From: Deltaproteobacteria bacterium
GTDB lineage: Bacteria > Desulfobacterota > Syntrophobacteria > BM002
Assembly (NCBI GenBank): GCA_017861095.1
Contig: JAGFXI010000326.1
Span: 1-5,425, forward strand
Direction: 5' to 3'
DNA length: 5,425 bases
Shown here: positions 1 to 5,359 of the stretch, one piece after another
How the letters are laid out: each line of letters starts with the position of its first letter
How positions within the stretch are numbered: the stretch's first letter is position 1
Notes under the pieces: model-generated
The model's database searches: none
What the model saw: only the letters and a program-made list of their open reading frames with translations
Told to the model about the DNA's origin: nothing
Translations under genes and position numbers: made by a program

Positions 1-64
1 TCCATGGCAGCCCGTGTCGCCAGAGCGACCGGGCAGTACCTGTCTCTTCAAGATGGCCGTCTCC

Positions 65-529
65 CTATCTCGATGCTTGGTCATTGCTTTCGTGCCCGCC
101 GTCAAAGAGCGGCCTCAGCACCCCCAGGGCCTTCACGATGGCGGCGAGTTGCGACTCTGGCAGCGCGGCCAGCCGCCCCGCCAGAAAAGCTTGTGTAGTC
201 TCACGGGCCGCCTGTAAAGCCCCTCGTCCGCCCTCGGTCAAAGCGAGGGTCACCCGGCGCCGGTCGTTGGTATCGGGATGACGTAAGACGAAGGTCCGCG
301 CCACGAGTCCATCCACCATCTTGGACATGGAGGGTAACGTCAAGCCGATGTGCTCCGCCACCTCAGAGAGGCAGGCTCCTTCATGCAAATTGAGAAAGGC
401 CAGCGTCCGGAGCTGGGGCACCGAAAGGTCCGGGCCGCGATGCCGTCGAATTTCACTAACCATGGCGCGCATGATGAGCGGGACCACCTCAAGCACCTCG
501 TGAGCGCAACTGTTTGTGGAAGACGACAT
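65..529 (-). CDS. MarR-family transcriptional regulator
   Basis: This 154-residue protein has the usual length and layout of MarR-family winged-helix DNA-binding regulators, which act as cytoplasmic dimers and usually repress their own gene and a neighbour until a small ligand or oxidant releases them. Residues 10-30 form the N-terminal dimerisation helix. The helix-turn-helix covers about 36-80, with LSVPQLRTLAFL leading in and TLPSMSKMVDGLVAR as the recognition helix. The wing is DTNDRRRVTLALTEGG (86-101) with the family's typical D-R pair at 89-90. Residues 105-143 form the C-terminal dimerisation helices. Cysteines at 8 and 53 are not in a pattern I recognise as a redox switch. The ATG at 529 is supported by an AGGTGA ribosome binding site at 534-539. 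A strong promoter and an overlapping dyad lie just upstream, suggesting autorepression. The family call is firm; the ligand and targets cannot be read from sequence. Confidence 0.95.
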   Translation of the reverse strand: MSSSTNSCAHEVLEVVPLIMRAMVSEIRRHRGPDLSVPQLRTLAFLNLHEGACLSEVAEHIGLTLPSMSKMVDGLVARTFVLRHPDTNDRRRVTLALTEGGRGALQAARETTQAFLAGRLAALPESQLAAIVKALGVLRPLFDGGHESNDQASR

Positions 530-540
530 AGTTTCACCTT

Positions 541-563
541 CTAATAATTAGTTTTGCTAACTA
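541..563. promoter_or_regulatory. probable MarR operator over the -10 box
   Basis: Two overlapping dyads lie here. TAGTT-N5-AACTA spans 549-563 with perfect 5-bp arms, and CTAAT-A-ATTAG spans 541-551 with perfect 5-bp arms. Together they give three CTAA/TTAG half-sites in 23 A+T-rich bases. The first dyad overlaps the -10 box (560-565) and the second covers the predicted transcription start, so a bound dimer would block RNA polymerase. MarR-family regulators commonly bind short A+T-rich inverted repeats in exactly this position upstream of their own gene. That this MarR protein is the binder is inferred from position. Confidence 0.6.
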
Positions 564-588
564 TACCCTGAACAGCTTGCGCTGTCAA
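560..588 (-). promoter_or_regulatory. sigma70-type promoter of the MarR gene
   Basis: Read on the minus strand, a perfect -35 box TTGACA (583-588) is followed after exactly 17 bases by TATAGT (560-565), which matches the -10 consensus at five of six positions. The predicted start of transcription is near 553, giving a leader of about 25 bases that carries the AGGTGA ribosome binding site. A 5-bp inverted repeat, ACAGC-TTGC-GCTGT (572-585), sits in the spacer and touches the -35 box, so it may be a second protein site. This is the strongest promoter in the window and gives the MarR gene its own transcript despite lying downstream of the DOMON-like gene. Confidence 0.8.
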
Positions 589-607
589 GAAGGTGGGAAT
601 GAGAGGG

Positions 608-643
608 GAGGAGGTTACCTCACAAGAGGAGGTTACCTCACAA
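608..643. repeat. perfect 18-bp tandem duplication, two copies
   Basis: The units at 608-625 and 626-643 are identical and directly adjacent. On the minus strand the unit reads TTGTGAGGTAACCTCCTC. Each copy holds a short dyad, GAGGT-T-ACCTC on the plus strand, at 611-621 and 629-639. The copy at 626-643 contains the last leucine codon and the TGA stop of the DOMON-like gene, and the other copy repeats that same TTG-TGA just after it. The pair lies about 20-55 bases upstream of the MarR -35 box, so it could be a tandem regulator site or merely a slippage duplication at a gene end. Confidence 0.9.
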
Positions 644-1177
644 AGCGATAATGAAACTGTCTCGCCGGTGAAAGTCTGGCCGCGGACCGCGGTGGGTGAG
701 GGCCCAGTAGGAGACCGAGCCGTCCATGTGCCTGAGGACAGCGCTGATAGCAACCTCCAGGGCCAGATCTGCAGGGACGATCTTGCCTAGGTCGAGCTCC
801 AGGGCAAGAGTCAAGGCGTGCCTTTGGGTCTCGACCGTGAAGGGGAGGGCCGTAAAGACCGGCTCCACCCTCATCCCCTCCCGATACGAGGTGAAGCGAT
901 ACGAATTCCAGTGCCCGGCCGGAGAAAGATTGAACTCCCAGTAAGGGCGAGAACCCCTGACGGCAAGGAAGAACTCGAAACACGTCTCTTTCCAGAGGCC
1001 GTCCTGGCGATCCGGGACAGCCGCCGGCTCGGGAATCACCACCTCGCCCAGGCGACCTTGGAGCGTATAGCGGACGGCGAGGGTGTTGGCGTGCCGAGCG
1101 ATGGTACCCACCATGGTGACAGAGGGGAGAGGTCGGGCTGAGGGGAATGGCTCCAGGGAAAAACGCTGCTCGTTCAT
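638..1177 (-). CDS. DOMON-like domain protein
   Basis: The 179-residue product matches my knowledge of small bacterial DOMON-like proteins, a beta-sandwich fold related to heme- and sugar-binding domains. Visible family motifs are DGLWKETCFEFFL (59-71), YWEFNLSPAGHWNSYRF (79-95), a YREGM stretch (98-102), and near the C-terminus SYWALTHRGPRPDFH (156-170). No signal peptide or membrane segment is present, so it should be cytoplasmic, unlike many classical DOMON proteins. The ATG at 1177 overlaps the kinase stop as ATGA, and an AGGA seven bases upstream lies inside the end of the kinase gene, so translation is coupled to that of the kinase. The stop codon falls in an 18-bp tandem repeat. Family assignment is good. 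The ligand is unknown; a sugar or sugar derivative is an inference from the kinase partner. Confidence 0.8.
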   Translation of the reverse strand: MNEQRFSLEPFPSARPLPSVTMVGTIARHANTLAVRYTLQGRLGEVVIPEPAAVPDRQDGLWKETCFEFFLAVRGSRPYWEFNLSPAGHWNSYRFTSYREGMRVEPVFTALPFTVETQRHALTLALELDLGKIVPADLALEVAISAVLRHMDGSVSYWALTHRGPRPDFHRRDSFIIAL

Positions 1178-2343
1178 CTCATGTCCTGGATGATGGAGCG
1201 AATGGTTGCCTCCTGGGACTCGATACTCTCGGTGAGCTTGAACTGGACGAGCGCCCTGGCAAGGTTGTGTTTCCGGTGCCTCACCTTGAAGTAGACATTA
1301 CCCTCCAGATAGTCGGTGAAGAACCTCAGGCCCAGCTCGAAAGCGATCAGACGGATCGCCTCGTAGAGATATTCATAGTCGTTCTCGGTGAGGAAATCCC
1401 GTGCCAGTGAGAGATAGGCTCGCAGAATCGCCCGGCACAGGTCGGTCTCGAAACGTACCGCCTCCCACCCCGCGGTCTCTTCGCCCGAAGGATTGCAGCA
1501 CGAGCGAAGGCAGTCGCCGATATCATAATGAACCAGGCCGGGCTTGACCGTGTCCAGGTCAACAATGCTGATCGCCTGACCGGTTGCAGTGTCGATCATG
1601 ACGTTGTTGACCTTTGGGTCGCCATGGATCGGCTGAAGACGGAGCCTGCCTTGGGCTTTGGCATCCTCAAGGACGTGCGCCCAGGTTCGCCGCTCACTCA
1701 CGAACCCCAGGCAATAGTTCACCTCGGGGGAACTGCCTAGGCGGGCCTGCGCCAAGGTCTCGTCATAGTGGCGCAGGTAGCGCGGCGTTATGTGGAACCC
1801 TTCCAGTGTGTCCGCCAGTGTGTCGGCGGGCAGGTCGCTGATGAGGCCATGGAATATGCCGAGAGCATAGCCGACTTCGCTCCCGTGCTCAATGTCCTTT
1901 ACCGTGTCAAAGGACTGGGCAGCGTCAACAAAACTGAGTGCGCGCCAGAAAGACCCGCTGGAGTCAACCCAGTGATCGTGGCCGTCCTGTGTCAACAGCA
2001 CACGGGGCACTTCCCACCGGCGGCCTGCGCTGACAGGGGCACGCTGCAGGCGCGCACGAACATGCTCGGTGAGGGTGCGCATGTTCCCCGTGATGAGTTC
2101 CGGCTGACAAAAAACCCGTGTGTTGATGCGCTGCAGGATGAAGTGCTTTTCCCCTTCGGGATCAAGGGTCACCAGGAAGGTGTCGTTCACGTTGCCACTG
2201 CCATACTCTTGGATGTCGATGACCTGGCCGTGGGGTTTGAGTCGATCTGCAGCGGCATTGAGATTCTCCACGATTCCGCCTCTCATGTTGAGACCTGCTG
2301 TCGCGTGCCCGCTGGTCAGTCTGTCAAACGCCCGTGATTTCAC
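1174..2343 (-). CDS. APH-fold small-molecule kinase, N-acetylhexosamine kinase-like
   Basis: This is a member of the aminoglycoside-phosphotransferase (APH) superfamily, cytoplasmic ATP-dependent kinases of small molecules. A glycine-rich nucleotide loop YGSGNVNDTFLV (47-58) is followed by FILQRIN (68-74). The catalytic loop is HGDPKVNNVMID (240-251), with D242 as expected base and N247 as metal ligand, and the metal-binding segment VDLDTVKPG lies at 261-269, followed by YDIGDCLR (273-280). The GSGNVNDTF, ILQRIN and DLDTVKPGL signatures resemble NahK-type N-acetylhexosamine 1-kinases more than antibiotic-resistance enzymes, but the substrate is not provable here. The GTG at 2343 gives 389 residues. 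An in-frame ATG at 2286 (residue 20) gives 370, closer to the roughly 360 of NahK, and neither start has a strong ribosome binding site. The gene overlaps the DOMON-like gene by four bases and lacks a partner sugar-nucleotide transferase in the window. Confidence 0.85.
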   Translation of the reverse strand: MKSRAFDRLTSGHATAGLNMRGGIVENLNAAADRLKPHGQVIDIQEYGSGNVNDTFLVTLDPEGEKHFILQRINTRVFCQPELITGNMRTLTEHVRARLQRAPVSAGRRWEVPRVLLTQDGHDHWVDSSGSFWRALSFVDAAQSFDTVKDIEHGSEVGYALGIFHGLISDLPADTLADTLEGFHITPRYLRHYDETLAQARLGSSPEVNYCLGFVSERRTWAHVLEDAKAQGRLRLQPIHGDPKVNNVMIDTATGQAISIVDLDTVKPGLVHYDIGDCLRSCCNPSGEETAGWEAVRFETDLCRAILRAYLSLARDFLTENDYEYLYEAIRLIAFELGLRFFTDYLEGNVYFKVRHRKHNLARALVQFKLTESIESQEATIRSIIQDMR

Positions 2344-2373
2344 TCACCGTCAAAATGCACTCTGGCACGGGAT

Positions 2374-2389
2374 CTTGACATGTGTCAAG
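2374..2389. promoter_or_regulatory. perfect inverted repeat, possible operator of the kinase/DOMON operon
   Basis: The sequence CTTGACATGTGTCAAG has perfect 7-bp arms around a 2-base centre. Written as TTGAC-N4-GTCAA it has the same half-site length and spacing as FNR/CRP-superfamily sites such as TTGAT-N4-ATCAA. It lies 31 bases before the GTG start and 88 before the alternative ATG of the kinase. Its minus-strand arm is itself a perfect -35 hexamer, TTGACA (2383-2388), but the best -10 at a fitting distance is only CAGAGT (2359-2364, 18-base spacer). The repeat is certain; an operator role and the regulator type are inferred. The rest of the 144-base gap (2344-2487) shows no further gene or terminator. 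Confidence 0.5.
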
Positions 2390-2487
2390 GCTATTTTCGT
2401 TTTAGTTGCAGCGAGTTACAGATGAGAGAGAAGAAACGCGGTATGTACCCAGGCCAGTTCTCACACCGAGGGTTCAGGGACGTCCGC

Positions 2488-4017
2488 CTAATCGTTTTCT
2501 CCATTCCCTGCCTTGGATTTCAGCTCGTGCACCTTGGCCGTAATCTCCCCCGCCTCAGGAGCATGGGGGCGGGCGAGCTGGAAGAGCTCCAGGCTCTTCG
2601 CGGCGCTGCGGTAATCGCCGTGCCGCTCAAGGGCAAGAGCCAGATTCAGGTGCAATTCGGCCCACCATGGCGCGAGCCGAATCGCCTCCCTGTATTCTTC
2701 AATAGCGCGGGCAAGGCTTTTCTCGTCCGTCGCCTCGGTCACCCCTTTTTGAGCCAAGACGGCCTGCTCCTTCGCCTCGGCAGAGATCACTGGAGGCGGG
2801 TCCAGTCTCTGCTCCACCTCGATCGCCCTCTTGGTGACGAGAAAATCCCTCCTCTCCCGGAGGTAATCCAGACATACCTGGAGAGCCTGGCCGTAGTCCC
2901 CGTTCTTTTCAGCGGCGTCCACAGCCTGAAGCACGAGTCTCCGTTCACGGCAGGTATTTACGAAGGGTTCCCATACCGGCGCCGACGTGAGCACCCCTTC
3001 GACAGAGGCCCTCTCGGCGCGGGACCCCATGGTAATCGTCAGTCGTCTCCGCTCCTGGCCCCGAACGATCTCTGCATCGACAGAGGACCCGGCGGCGAAA
3101 GAGCTTGGTTTGAATTCACCTCCGTTTTTTACTGCTTTCCCGCCCAGGCGGATGATGATATCGCCGCGACGGAGCCCTGATCTCGCCGCCGGCCCGTTTT
3201 CAACAACCTCCGTCAGCCTGACCCCTTGAACCGCTCCCTTGGAATAGCTCTCCGTCTCAACGCCGAGCCAGCCTCTGCCGGAGATCTCCTTCAATGTCCC
3301 TTCATCTTCGGTGATGAGGTAGAGGATCATACTATGACCTTCGGGATCATAGTCCTTCTCCACCTCTTTCACCTTGGTCAGCAGGGTCTCTGCTCTCCTG
3401 GTATCGCCCACTGCCGCTGACACAAACGAGCAGAGGCTTCGGTTTCTCAGGTAGTAGGGATGCCAGGATCGTCCCACCGGGTCCGTCAGGGCGAGACCCT
3501 TCGTCGCCGCATCGATGGCGGTATCGTAGTCCCCTTTCCGTAGGGAACTGCCGGACCACCATTCGTAGCTCGCCGCGAGATCACCCCGAGTTTCCACCGC
3601 CTTCTTGAACGCGGCGATCGCCTCGTCGAGCTGTCCTTCATGGTAGTACGCATACCCCAGCCAGTACCAGGGGCTGTTAAAGGAACCCTCGGCACCGGGA
3701 GCCATGCTCCCCCGGAAACCCAGAGCTAGAGCTTTCTCGAATGACTGGACAGCCTCCTTGTAGCTCCCCTTCTTGGCATCGGCCATGCCGAGAAGAGTCC
3801 AGGCGGACCCGTCGTCCGGGTCGACCTCCACCGCCTCCTTCGCCTCCGCGACGGCACGGTCATAATTCCCCTGCTCATAGAAAGAGCGGCCGGAGAGATA
3901 ATGATCCGATGCGGCACAACCCCACCCGGCAAGAAGAAGCAAGGCGAGGAAGGTTCTTCCAAATATGCGCCTAGGCGTCGAGTTTCGGCCGCCATCCCCA
4001 GCCCTCAGAGGCTCCAT
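2488..4017 (-). CDS. exported TPR-PDZ-TPR repeat protein, probable lipoprotein
   Basis: This 509-residue protein begins with a basic N-region (RNSTPRRIFGR), a hydrophobic core FLALLLLAG (23-31) and a cysteine at 34, which suggests a lipoprotein signal, though the GWG before the cysteine departs from the usual lipobox. Tetratricopeptide-like repeats cover about 36-103 and 115-183, with typical pairs such as YEQGNYDRAVAEAKEAVEVDP and YYHEGQLDEAIAAFKKAVE. A PDZ domain follows at about 247-331, with the peptide-binding loop GWLGV (249-253) and the core ENGPAARSGLRRGDIIIRLGGKAV. More TPR-like helices follow at 365-395 and 415-487. No protease or other catalytic domain is seen, so it is probably a periplasmic or membrane-anchored adaptor for protein complexes. 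The ATG at 4017 has a GGAGG ribosome binding site at 4026-4030, spaced eight bases. It stands alone, with gaps of 307 bases before it and 144 after. Confidence 0.88.
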   Translation of the reverse strand: MEPLRAGDGGRNSTPRRIFGRTFLALLLLAGWGCAASDHYLSGRSFYEQGNYDRAVAEAKEAVEVDPDDGSAWTLLGMADAKKGSYKEAVQSFEKALALGFRGSMAPGAEGSFNSPWYWLGYAYYHEGQLDEAIAAFKKAVETRGDLAASYEWWSGSSLRKGDYDTAIDAATKGLALTDPVGRSWHPYYLRNRSLCSFVSAAVGDTRRAETLLTKVKEVEKDYDPEGHSMILYLITEDEGTLKEISGRGWLGVETESYSKGAVQGVRLTEVVENGPAARSGLRRGDIIIRLGGKAVKNGGEFKPSSFAAGSSVDAEIVRGQERRRLTITMGSRAERASVEGVLTSAPVWEPFVNTCRERRLVLQAVDAAEKNGDYGQALQVCLDYLRERRDFLVTKRAIEVEQRLDPPPVISAEAKEQAVLAQKGVTEATDEKSLARAIEEYREAIRLAPWWAELHLNLALALERHGDYRSAAKSLELFQLARPHAPEAGEITAKVHELKSKAGNGEND

Positions 4018-4127
4018 CTCTCAATCCTCCGTTTTCGCGTCGATACTGAGCCTTCTTATTCAGGAGTGCATGAGACGGTGCTCTCTAGCCCGTCTATGCG
4101 CCGCCTGCGATTGCCGCCCCCCATATT

Positions 4128-4155
4128 CTTATAGATCGGTAAGCCTTGGTGGCAC
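4128..4155 (-). promoter_or_regulatory. candidate promoter of the TPR-PDZ gene
   Basis: On the minus strand TATAAG (4128-4133) matches the -10 consensus at five of six positions, and GTGCCA (4150-4155), 16 bases upstream, matches the -35 at four of six. It would give a leader of about 100 bases before the ATG at 4017. No better candidate is visible in the 307-base gap at 4018-4324, which otherwise contains only the hairpin at 4253-4298 and no convincing reading frame. This is a weak call. Confidence 0.3.
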
Positions 4156-4252
4156 CATGAAGCAAGAAACGTTCCTGGTCCGGAATTCTGTGCCCTGGGT
4201 AAGGATGAGAACGGGGCAGGGGCGTGATTCGTGGGGCATCAAGAACAGTGGG

Positions 4253-4298
4253 CTCCTGCCGACACCGTCTCGGCGAATACGGCAGAGCCCGGCAGGAG
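4253..4298 (-). terminator. long hairpin after the hydrolase gene, possible transcription end without a T-tract
   Basis: Perfect 9-bp arms CTCCTGCCG (4253-4261) and CGGCAGGAG (4290-4298) enclose 28 bases, inside which CCGT (4265-4268) can pair with ACGG (4279-4282). It starts 26 bases after the stop codon of the hydrolase gene, where a transcript end is expected. Neither strand has a run of T after it, so it is not a standard intrinsic terminator. It could instead protect a 3' end, work with Rho, or be part of a small structured RNA. Confidence 0.4.
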
Positions 4299-4324
4299 AG
4301 GGGGGCATGATCTATCAAATGGAG

Positions 4325-5248
4325 CTACGGTCCACCTAGGACGACACGGGTGCCCACGCAGTTGATCGCGAATACATCTCCGAGCTCGCTACTGAGGCGA
4401 GCGTTGGGACGGAAGCCCGTACAATGGCCGGTGACTACCAGCCGAGCCTTGCTCTCTTTGAGGGCGGCTGCGGTTCGAGCCATGACTTCGTTACTAACCT
4501 GGGCGAGGTGGAAGCCGCCTATAACCGCAAACAGTCGGTCGTTCCCGGTGATCTCCCTAGCATGGTGGATGGTGTTGACGATGCCCGGATGGGAGCAGCC
4601 CGAGACCACGGCGATTCCCTTCTCACCCAGGTTCACCACCAGAGCCTGCTCATCCACAAGGGGATCGACGAGATCGCTTCCTTCCTTGATGATCCGGGCG
4701 CCGGGCATTCCCCCCTCGAACTCCGTGCGCCGGGGGATCTCCCCGGTGAGGTAGACGCCGGTCCGGAGCTCCTGGACCTCCCGCGAGCAATGGAGCTCGG
4801 CGCCAGCCTTCTCGAGCCCCGCCCGTTCCAGCTCCCAGGGGCCCACCTTGCCCCTGGGGGTCGCCAGGTACTTGGGCCAGAATACATCCGGGTGGGTGTA
4901 TACCGGAAGCGGCGCCCCGCGCCAGGCGAGAAACCCCATGAGCCCGCCGTAGTGGTCGGGATGGCCGTGGCTCAGAAACAGGGCATCTACCTCATTTGGC
5001 CCTCGGCCCAGGGCCTCCATGTTGTGCTTGAGGAAATCGAAGGCGTTCCCCGTGTCCATGAGCAGGGAGAACCTCTCTTCCCCAAGATCAACCTCCACGA
5101 GAAAGGCGAGGCCGTGACCGGCGAGCAGCGGCCTCTTGAGCTTACCGGGAACGATGCGCTCCACGACCGGCGTGGAGGTTTCGAACACGTCCAGGTAGTT
5201 GTCTACAACCGTGGTAATGATAACCCCCCTGGGAAGAAACGCTCCCAT
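4325..5248 (-). CDS. metallo-beta-lactamase-fold hydrolase, COG1237 type
   Basis: The 307-residue protein is a complete MBL-fold enzyme with an intact two-metal site. The HxHxDH motif is SHGHPDHYGG (93-102), with H94, H96, D98 and H99. Further ligand motifs are SGCSHPGIVNT (216-226, H220), GGFHL (244-248) and TGHCTG (273-278, H275). The DTGN strand (65-68) and the GCSHPG, GGFHL and HCTG blocks mark the COG1237 group. Its archaeal member is linked to the ribofuranosylaminobenzene phosphate step of methanopterin synthesis, but most bacterial members have no known substrate, so that name should not be transferred. It is probably cytoplasmic: the N-terminus VIITTVVDN is the first beta strand of the fold, not a signal peptide. 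The ATG at 5248 is fixed by AAGGAG at 5256-5261, seven bases upstream. No other methanopterin gene is present. It appears to be a single-gene transcript. Confidence 0.9.
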   Translation of the reverse strand: MGAFLPRGVIITTVVDNYLDVFETSTPVVERIVPGKLKRPLLAGHGLAFLVEVDLGEERFSLLMDTGNAFDFLKHNMEALGRGPNEVDALFLSHGHPDHYGGLMGFLAWRGAPLPVYTHPDVFWPKYLATPRGKVGPWELERAGLEKAGAELHCSREVQELRTGVYLTGEIPRRTEFEGGMPGARIIKEGSDLVDPLVDEQALVVNLGEKGIAVVSGCSHPGIVNTIHHAREITGNDRLFAVIGGFHLAQVSNEVMARTAAALKESKARLVVTGHCTGFRPNARLSSELGDVFAINCVGTRVVLGGP

Positions 5249-5316
5249 GGCAAATCTCCTTGTGCACGATGGTGGAGCTAGGTGAGATGACAGCGAGGAA
5301 TGTTTGCCTTGATGAC

Positions 5317-5345
5317 AATCTAGCCGAAGAGTGAAAAAAGGGCAA
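5317..5345 (-). promoter_or_regulatory. candidate promoter of the hydrolase gene
   Basis: On the minus strand TTGCCC (5340-5345) and TAGATT (5317-5322) each match the sigma70 consensus at four of six positions and are spaced exactly 17 bases. Transcription would start near 5310, giving a leader of about 60 bases ahead of the AAGGAG site. The -35 box lies in the arm of the terminator hairpin and the T-tract lies in the spacer, so the two signals share bases. The match is modest. Confidence 0.3.
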
Positions 5346-5359
5346 AAGCTTTTTGCCTT
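5334..5359 (-). terminator. intrinsic terminator of an upstream gene beyond the right edge
   Basis: Read on the minus strand, the arm GGCAAAA (5351-5357), a three-base loop, and TTTTGCC (5341-5347) form a 7-bp stem, which extends by an AA/TT pair if one base is bulged. It is followed at once by CCTTTTTT, the T-run being 5334-5339. On the plus strand there is no T-tract after the stem, so the signal is directional. It lies about 85 bases before the hydrolase start, so it should end a minus-strand transcript entering from the right edge. Bases 5360-5425 hold stop codons in all three minus frames and no recognisable gene. Confidence 0.65.

Noticed and set aside
608..643. CRISPR-like or mobile-element repeat
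   Set aside because: There are only two directly adjacent 18-bp units with no spacer, no terminal inverted repeats and no associated genes.
1768..2337. Plus-strand open frame of 189 codons opposite the kinase gene
   Set aside because: It lies antisense to conserved kinase motifs and has no family features of its own.
1174..2343. Aminoglycoside-resistance phosphotransferase
   Set aside because: The fold is shared, but the GSGNVNDTF, ILQRIN and DLDTVKPG signatures fit hexosamine-kinase-like proteins, and there is no resistance or mobile-element context.
2478..2485. Palindrome GGACGTCC just after the TPR-PDZ stop codon, as a terminator
   Set aside because: It has no loop and no T-tract; an 8-bp palindrome of this kind is expected by chance.
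2380..3180. Plus-strand open frame of 266 codons opposite the TPR-PDZ gene
   Set aside because: It has no recognisable domain and covers the well-supported PDZ and C-terminal TPR coding region on the other strand.
4018..4324. Short open frames in the 307-base gap, including one on each strand of about 70-120 codons
   Set aside because: Their products are arginine/proline-rich without domain features or convincing ribosome binding sites, and they run through the hairpin.
4424..5281. Long plus-strand open frame of 285 codons opposite the hydrolase gene
   Set aside because: It is a mirror of the hydrolase gene, whose minus-strand product has complete MBL motifs and a good ribosome binding site. 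The plus-strand product shows no recognisable domain; such frames are common opposite G+C-rich genes.
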